Part shown: in pieces, positions 45,101-54,100 of the stretch
Position numbering within the stretch: position 1 is the stretch's first letter
How the letters are laid out: each line of letters begins with the position of its first letter
Assembly (NCBI GenBank): GCA_038373885.1
Contig: JAWZYV010001829.1
Coordinates: forward strand, 1 to 64,000
DNA: 64,000 nucleotides
Direction: 5' to 3'
From: Cheiracanthium punctorium
Taxonomy: Eukaryota > Arthropoda > Arachnida > Araneae > Cheiracanthiidae
The notes under the pieces: generated by a model
The model's input: only the letters and a program-made list of their open reading frames with translations
What the model was told of the DNA's origin: nothing
The model's database searches: none
Translations under genes and position numbers: made by a program

Positions 45101-48100
45101 TCTGCCAACGTCTCCTGCATATAGAAAGCCTTATAACTCAACTCCTACATCACCAAACTTTGACGTCATCATTAGGCCTACAAGAGTGACATAACATAAC
45201 ATAACATAGAACACATTTTGGAGCACCTGTGACGAAGCCTCTTATCTCCGGCAGACAGTGAGTGGAAAAAAAAGAAGTCTAACCTTATCTATATAAATAA
45301 AATTAGACTTTGTCTGTACATTTCTTGGAATTCAAAAATTTTGCGATTTCTATACGTTTCAAGCACCTGGGAATCCGGTGCGACCTTCGAAAAAAAGTTT
45401 GTCTGTCTGTCGTTCTGTCATTCTGTCCGTGACGCTTTTTTTGTTCAAGCATCACGTAAAAACGACAGAAGCGAATGATATGAAATTTGGTGTCATGATA
45501 GGTGGTCACTCAACTTAAAACATAGGCATCAAATTTTTAAAAAATCTTGATTGGATTTTGAGATTTTGCGAAAATCGTTTCAAACTGCGTAAATTTGTGT
45601 TAGCACATCACGTAATAATTGCAAAGGTGAAAAAATGATATTTGGTAAAATGATAGGTGGTCACTCACCTTAAACATTAAGCATCTAATTAAAAAAAAAT
45701 CGAACAGATTTCGAGATTTTGCGAAAATCGTTTAAAACTGAGTGAATCTTTGTTCACGCATTACGTAATAATGACTAAAGCGAATGATATGAAATTTGGT
45801 CAATGACAGATGGTTGCTCAACATAAACTATAGGTGTCCAATTTTTTAAACATTTTTATTAGATTTTGAGATTTTGTGAAAATTCTCTCAAAATACGTTT
45901 ATATTTCTTCAAGCATCACGTAATAACGACTAATACGGATGATACGAAATTTGGTGATATGATAGGTAGTTGTTAATCTTAATTTATAGGCGTTGAATTT
46001 TTTAAATATTTTGATTACATTTTGAGATTTTGTGAAAATCGTTTTAAAATGCTGAAATTTTGTTCCAGCATCACGAAATAAAGACTGCAGGGAATGAAAC
46101 GAAATTAGGTGGCATGATAGGCTGTCACACAACTTAAAGTCTAGGCTTCCAATTTTTCAAAAATATTGATTAGATTTTGAGATTTTGCGAAAATTATTTC
46201 TATATGCGTAAATATTTGTTCGCGCATCCCATAATTACGACTAAAGCGAATGAAATGATATTGCTTAGTTACTCTCTAACCTGTAATATTTTAGCAATAC
46301 ATAAAAATTATAACTTCGCTTTCTTTACTTTCGCAACATACTACATCCATTCTGTGTACTCCTACAATGACGAAAGTTCTTGCTTTTTGGAAATTTGCAT
46401 TCAGTACTAACCCGTCAACGAGGGGTACTTCATCTAATAGAAAATATTACTGTAAGATTATAGCAGTTTTGATTTCAGAATGTAAAACTATTTGAAATAT
46501 ATCTAGTGAATGCTGCAAATATTAGAAAATATCTTAAATTGAACATTGAAATTAAAATACCTTTCTCATACAAAATTATTCATTCTGATCTATTTCCTTA
46601 CCATATTATCTAATTAGTCTTGGTTAAAAACTGCAATTTGTCCTAAAATTATATTTTTTATCTTAAATTATTCATGGGTAAATTCACCAGACATTTTTGA
46701 GAACTTTTTTGTGAAAATAAACTTTTAAATGTTGATGACTTCAAAGTTTGGTGCTATAGGTAATGAAAGGCTCTCTCTATCCAACACTTCCAGATATAGA
46801 AGGCCTGAAAACAGAAGATTTTACATCAACACTAGGGGACGTTCAGACTGCTACTTTCGGATAAATCTCGAGTAAAACACGAACTGCTTTCCTTGGGGGT
46901 TTGGTAGAAACCAACACCTCCTAGACATAGAAAGCCTTACAACTGCTACGTCTCCAAACTTTGATGTCATCATTTGGCCTACCATAGCCACCACCTTCTA
47001 TATACAGAAGGCCTGAGAACAGAAGCTTTTCTGTCACCAGTAGGTCTTGTAAAATACAAGCGTCTAGCCCCCCGATGGGGCTACTTCGGCACCATTCAAT
47101 GCGCATGCTCGTAGACATCATACGGGGTTCAAAATTCCATCCGCTCAGGAAATTTAATTTTACGACAAATAGGAAATTATAATTATTTCTAATTATATAA
47201 TATGATATAGAAATAGATCATAATAAATGTTTTTTATCAGAAAGGTTTTTTAATTTTATCTTTAGGTATTTTCTAAAATTTTAATCATTTACCAGAAATT
47301 TTAAATAGTTTTACTTTGTGAAATGAAAACTGTGATGATGTGACTTTAGAAACAAGCCTCTAGCCCCCCCATTAGGCTACTTCGGCACCATTCAATGCGT
47401 ATGCTCGTAGACTTCATGCGGGGTTCACAATTTGATCCGCTCAGGAAATGCATGGTGTCACCATCTAGTGATTACTTTTGGAAACTTTGTATTTCTCATA
47501 ATAATAAGAAATTTTGAAATATTTAGGATTAGCTTTGAACTTGTATTTATTTTTCATTTTGTATTATAAAAAAAATTCTTCAAACATTTTTCTTTCTGAT
47601 GATCTTAGAATTACCAGTTGCTTGTTAATTAAAATTATGTATTAAGTAATTTTTACATAAGTTAATTATTTTTTTTATATATTATATAGTAAATAATTTT
47701 GCAGATTTTTGGAATGTTTAGTTTTAAATAAGAATGGCCTCACACACACAATCTCGTTTTTATTTTTATATCCCAAATGTCCCCCATCTAGTGATTAATT
47801 TTGGAAACTTTGATAGTATTTCTCAGTAATAAAAAGAAAATATATCAAATAGTTATATTCTTTACTGATAATCTATAATTAGCAATATTGTAGCTGTTTA
47901 ATATTTCTACACAAATCAATTATTTTTAAAGTAGTTTATTAAGTCAATTATTTTTAAAATAGTTTATTAAGTAAATGATTTTAGCAGATTTTGAAATATT
48001 TACCATTGGCCTTGAACTTGTTTTTATAGCAGTTTTGTATTTGTGTTAAGTTAAAAAAAATAATACTGCATATCACCTCCTGCCCCCCCCCCCCGATCTT

Positions 48101-51100
48101 TAATTTTAGCACGACATATCCCCTTTCAAAATTTTTTTCTACCTACGGCCTTGGACATATATGCATTTTCTTGAATTTTAGGTGGGGGGGGGGGTACTGC
48201 CCCCTCCTTTTGTCTGTATATAATATTTTATGTATTCTCCAATTTTATACAATCGGAGCTTAAAAATTATAAGTTATAGGTTAGGAGATCAACTAAAAAA
48301 TTATCTAAATTCTTTAATGTTACTTGTTCTTAAAACTTAATACATAATACGTTCATACTTATTGGCACTTTGGAAAGAAATCCTTGATAGTGCTCGAGCG
48401 GCTGTCGATCTAACGGTCTGGAGTTTTGGTAGGTTTTCTCCAGATGTAACGTGAATACGCGTTAGAACCCCTTAGAAAGTCCTCCTAGCAAGGCACCCCT
48501 CCCCTTGGCAGATCGCCCTAGTGCAGCGTTGCCATAATCACACACACAACTTGATAGTGCTTTTTTTTGTGGCTGTGTTTTGAAAGCACATGAATTTTCC
48601 AAAGCTTTTTGTATATATTAATTTTGTGTGCGAAAAATTCAAAGTTTAAATTTTATGTGTCAATTTTATTTCAGCGATTATTGTTGTTGTTGTTGTGTGT
48701 GATTATGGCAACGCTAAACTAGGGCGATCTGCCAAGGGGGGGTGCCTTGGTAGGAGTACTTTCTAAGGGGTTTTAACGCGTATTCACGTTACATCTGGAG
48801 AAAACCCACCAAAACTTCAGACCGTTAGATCGAAAGCCGCGCGATGGGACCCGAACCCGGGTCCTCCACACTTCGGCCATCTACCATTTTTAGTGGTATA
48901 ACCACTGTGCCATGGTAAGGCCCTTTCAGCGATTGTTGTTCGTTAAATCAAAGCTAAAAATTCGTTATATCAGAGCATTTTAGCACCCTTTTTGTCGGGA
49001 CAGAAAAAATATTTGTTAAATCGGAGAATTCGTTAAATCAAAGTACGTTAAATCGAGGTTCGGCTGTAATTCATTTTTGTGTTAGATGTTTTAAAATTTC
49101 AAAAGATTAAACTAACACATCTAATAAGTAAAGATAGTTTTCATAATCTTTCAACAAATTTCCGATTGTATAAAATTGGATAATACATAAAATATTATAT
49201 ACAGACAAAAGGAGTGGGCAGTCCCCCCCCCCCCTAAAATTCAAGAAAATGCATATATGTCCAAGGCCGTAGGTAGAAAAAAATTTTGAAAGGGGATATG
49301 TCGTGCTAAAATTAAAGATCGGGGGGGGGGGGGGGCAGGAGGTGATATGCAGTATTACTTTTTTTAACTTAACACAAAAACAAAACTGCTATAAAAACAA
49401 GTTCAAGGCCAATAGTAAATATTTCAAAATCTGCTAAAATCATTTACTTAATAAACTATTTTAAAAATAATTGACTTAATAAACTACTTTAAAAATAATT
49501 GGCTTGTGTAGGAATATTAAACAGCTACAATATTGCTAATTATAGATTATCAGTAAAGAATATAACTATTTGATATATTTTCTTTTTATTACGGAGAAAT
49601 ACAATCAAAGTTTCCAAAATTAATCACTAGATGGGGGACATTTGGGATATAAAAATAAAAACGAGATTGTGTGTGTGAGGCCATTGTTATTTAAAACTAA
49701 ATAAAACGAGATTGTATGTGTGAGGCCATTCTTATTTAAAACTAAATAAAACGAGATTGTGTGTGTGAGGCCATTCTTATTTAAAACTAAATATTCCAAA
49801 ATCTGCAAAATTATTTACTATATAATATATCAAAAAAATAATTAACTTATGTAGAAATTACTTAATACATAATTTTAATTAACAAGCAATTGGTAATTCC
49901 AAGATCATCAGAAAGAATAAATAGTTGAAGAATTTTTTTTTATAATACAAAAGGAAAAATAAACACAAGTTCAAAGCTAATCCTAAATATTTCAAAATTT
50001 CTTATTATTATGAGAAATACAAAGTTTCCAAAAGTAATCACTAGATGGCGACACCATGCATTTCCTGAGCGGATCATTTTGTGAACCCCGCATGAAGTAT
50101 ACGAGCATACGCATTGAATGGTGCCGAAGTAGCCTAATGGGGGGGCTAGAGGCTTGTTTCTAAAGTCACATCATCACAGTAAAGTAAAACTATTTAAAAT
50201 TTCTGGTGAATGATTAAAATTTTAGAAAATACCTAAAGATAAAAATTAAAAAACCTTTCTGATAAAAAACATTTATTATGATCTATTTCTATATCATGTT
50301 ATATAATTAGAAATAATTATAATTTCCTATTTGTCGTAAAATTAAATTTTCTATCTTAAATCATTAAAATATTTTATACGGGAGTGAATTCACCACAAAA
50401 TTTGAATAGTTTAACTTTGTTAAACTAATGTGTGATGACGTCACGTTAGTGGACATAGTGATGACGTCAAAAGTTTCTGTTCTTAGGCCTTCAGTATCTA
50501 GGAGGTGGTGCCATAGCCCACTCGCGATGTCCTGGAAGAGCGAAAGTCAAGTGATCATCGGAACCGAACTTTTTCTAATCAGTCATTTCAACTGTGTTGA
50601 TTTGTGCTGCTTGTATAACTATTTGTCTCGTTTTATTCAAATTGTTTAAATATTTCGCTTGCATTTTACTGAATATTGCAAATATCTGTGAGCGGTGATG
50701 TGTTATATACTTATATAACGAATTATGCTTAGTGTAAGTATGGATTTTCTGTGATTAATAGGGATAATTCTTCTACCCAACTAGCACACATACGTTGGGT
50801 TATTGCTGGCAAGTGGTTGGCACAAGGTTGTTACGTTGGGCAAACGTTGGATGTCCATATGGAAATGTCGGTATTCTGTTGGCTAAAGGTTGTGTTGGGC
50901 AACCGTTGGTAAACAACCGTTGGCCATCGGTTGGCTGAATGTTGTGTTGGGCAACCGTAGGTAAAACAACCGTTGGCCATCGGATGGCTGAATGTTGTGT
51001 TGGGCAACCGTAGGTAAAACAACCGTTGGCCATCGGATGGCTGAATGTTGTGTTGGGCAACTGTACCATTGCGCATGCGCAGAGACACACATTCAGGAAA

Positions 51101-54100
51101 CCGGGAAGCGATAGATTCATGTCCGTTCGCCGTTCCGTTTCCGCCATTGCTTGTTATGATGTGTTGATACACTTTTATAAAGTGATTGATAGTTGAAATC
51201 TGAAACGAATATTTATCTTTTCAGCTATATTTCTGTGAATTTTATTCGTTGCATAGGTTCGTAGTAACTTGAATCACGATAACTATTATTATTGATGCAT
51301 TGATTATAGTTCGATTGTCCATAAGCCTAACGATCTTCAAAGTATGTAAACAAACAACTTACTATGGAGCTATGGTAATAAATGTATAATTGCACAGTGC
51401 TTATTAAAAGATGCGTTTTGGATTACTAAACAATGCTAGACAGCTTAATAATAAAGTTTTATTTGCTGATAGTTGTACAACAGTCGGGAAGGTAAAATTG
51501 GACACAATTGTTTTCTCCTAATAAGTTTATTCTGAAATAAAATCAACTTGAGCCGTGCTTATATTTTACAAGATTATAATGACTAATGAGATTTCAGATT
51601 TAGAAGTAGTTATTAAACTAACACTACTTCAATTTTGAAATCTCGTTGGTTCACAGTGGTTAATCAACAACAAGGATTTAAATTTGTGCATCAAAATTGT
51701 TTTGTTGTTAAAGGTATGTATAAAATATTTTACAGTTTTAAGAATTCAGTTATTTAAATATTTTACAAATGTGTTATAGTACTTTACAGTTCATATATAT
51801 ATATCTATATTTACCAACTTTATTTTGTTATTTATTTATTATTTTAGAAGAGATTTTTGTATCTACACCTGTTATATGCTACAGGACTCAAATTTTATGG
51901 AGAAAAATACATAATCTATATGCAATCAAATACTCTTTGAGAGTACTGGAAGAAAAAACATTTTTATTGCTTTGACAAGTCTCTTCTGCGTATTTTAGTT
52001 GAATGAAGAATATCAGTAGCTCTTTGAGTAATAGGCTGTGACTGAGAGTTCAGGTCCCTGAACTGAAATCAAAAATTGGAGGCAATCTGTATCAGTTTCT
52101 AATAGTTTGTCATCTCAGACCTTCCTGTCGTTAATTACAACTAGTGATGCATTTATTAAAATTATCTATTACTTGATTTATAAATATAAAATGAAATACA
52201 TTTTATTAGGCAAATTCCAAACTGGTGCCTTAGAAATGCGTTTTGGGATGTACCGGCAAATGTAAGGCTCAAATTATTACATTAGCTATTTACAGTTGCT
52301 AGAAAGTGAAAAAAAACTCAGATTCAAAAGTAACATTTTAATTTCATCTAAAAATGTAAATGTTCCATTAACATCTCTTTTACCAGAGGACGATAAAGAT
52401 TCTATGTTTTCTGTGCCTGATATAGATAGTTATGCAGATTTACTCTTGGAGGATTTTTCATTTGTAAATATTTCATGGGATCAAATACGACTATTAGTGT
52501 ATATATCTGGTTGTGCAGTTATGAAAGAACTACGAACTGTTAAATGTAATACTTGTTTGAATTGGCTGCAAACAGAGAATAAAGTAGATGTACCCGAAGA
52601 GCTTTTAATTTATATTACAGAATTAGATAGGGGCAACGTACCGACAGAAGCAGATTTAATGGCATCTTGTGTAGTGCATTACCTTTTTGCACAAATTATG
52701 GAAAATTTTGAAAATGAATTCCTTAGCTTAGGTAAACAGTTAGGTACGCTTTATAAATTATCATGCTTACAACTTAATTATGCTGATCTTAATGTAAATG
52801 TATCTGTTATGTGCGAATGTAATATTCTTTTACAGACACGATTAGAAAAAATTTGTTTAATTACTTCTAAAATAATGCTAAATAATTTCATCAAGTATAA
52901 AAATGATTCTATGCAAAATAAAAAAAGTTCAGTTAAAAAGCTTAAAAAATTTAACAATTAATTTGAACTTAATTTAGTGATTCTGTTATTATTATTATGC
53001 TGGTCTAGTTGTATGTTGTTGAATAGTACCATGTAGTTGCAATGTAGTAGAAATTTGTATGCTTATGTTATGTATGCTAATTTCTGATTTATTTTTTCAT
53101 TTTTATAGTATAGGTATTCATGCAATCAGTGCGTGTAGCCTGTTGCATGTGTCTCTGTCTATACCTTTTAATTTCTGATTTATTTTTATAGTATAGGTAT
53201 TCAAGCAATCAGTGCGTGTAGCCTGTTGCATGTGTATCTGTACTTTATATTTTATGAATTTATTTATTTATTTTTGCAGTGTAAGGGAGGATGTTACAAA
53301 CCATTTTTATAGTTTGGGACATAAACCGTTTCACTGCATTCTGTGGAGTGATTTGTGAAGCAGGGTCCACGTCCCTCACTCTGGTAACTGTGCAATTCAT
53401 ACTAATTGATTGCACACGCTAATAGTTTCACTTCTTTTTATATTTCGGTCCTTTAAATTGTCAAACTTTATTAATCTTGCATTTGCTGATTTTCGCATTC
53501 ACGCTGTCTTATTAAACTTTAAATTAGCTTCCTTAAAGTAAGATTTTACGCTTTTATTTATTTTGTTATTTTTTAAAGCCAATGTTTTTCACATGTATGC
53601 CATTCATTGCACGGGAAGCGTCGGGCCACGCTGCCCGTGCAATGAATTATATTGGTAATATATTGGTAATAAAAAATCTTCCGATAAAATTGGAAAAGTT
53701 GGCAACCGTGTATTACGCTCATTTCTTGTCGAGAAATCATTCTTTTTGTGTTCATAGCCTTAATTCCGGAAACAAGCGTAGAAATGTGGTATAATTATAA
53801 TTAATTCAATAGTATTAGTTCTAAATTTAACTCTTAGGGATTCCATCCTTTTTGCATTTTTTTTTAACCTTACTCAAATTAGTTTTTCGTCAGGGGCCTC
53901 AGGTACATTCGAAAAAATGCTGTTGTCTCCTTATCTCACTGAATATATTATCTAGCTAAAGCACAATACTAGCATCCTGCAAAGATTTCAAGTTTTTATT
54001 TTGTCTGTGCATCATGCCTGACGAGAGTCACAGCTGCACTGGATATTTTATCTCTTCCAAACTAATTCAAATAATGGGAGTTTTATTAAACTGCCGTCTG

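Larger units (their letters stand above)
46990..50510. mobile_element. Giant palindromic member of the MITE family (3521 bp)
   Basis: The ends are CACCACCTTCTATATAC-like and ATCTAGGAGGTGGTG. A perfect 7-bp duplication CCATAGC flanks it (46983-46989 and 50511-50517). The left arm (to about 48550) and right arm (from about 48690) are inverse copies around a loop of about 140 bp. Each arm holds MITE core, then 'ccccattaggctacttcgg' sequence, an AT-rich block, a G- or C-run and part of a SINE. The arms differ by small insertions. No long protein frame exists. Confidence 0.9.
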
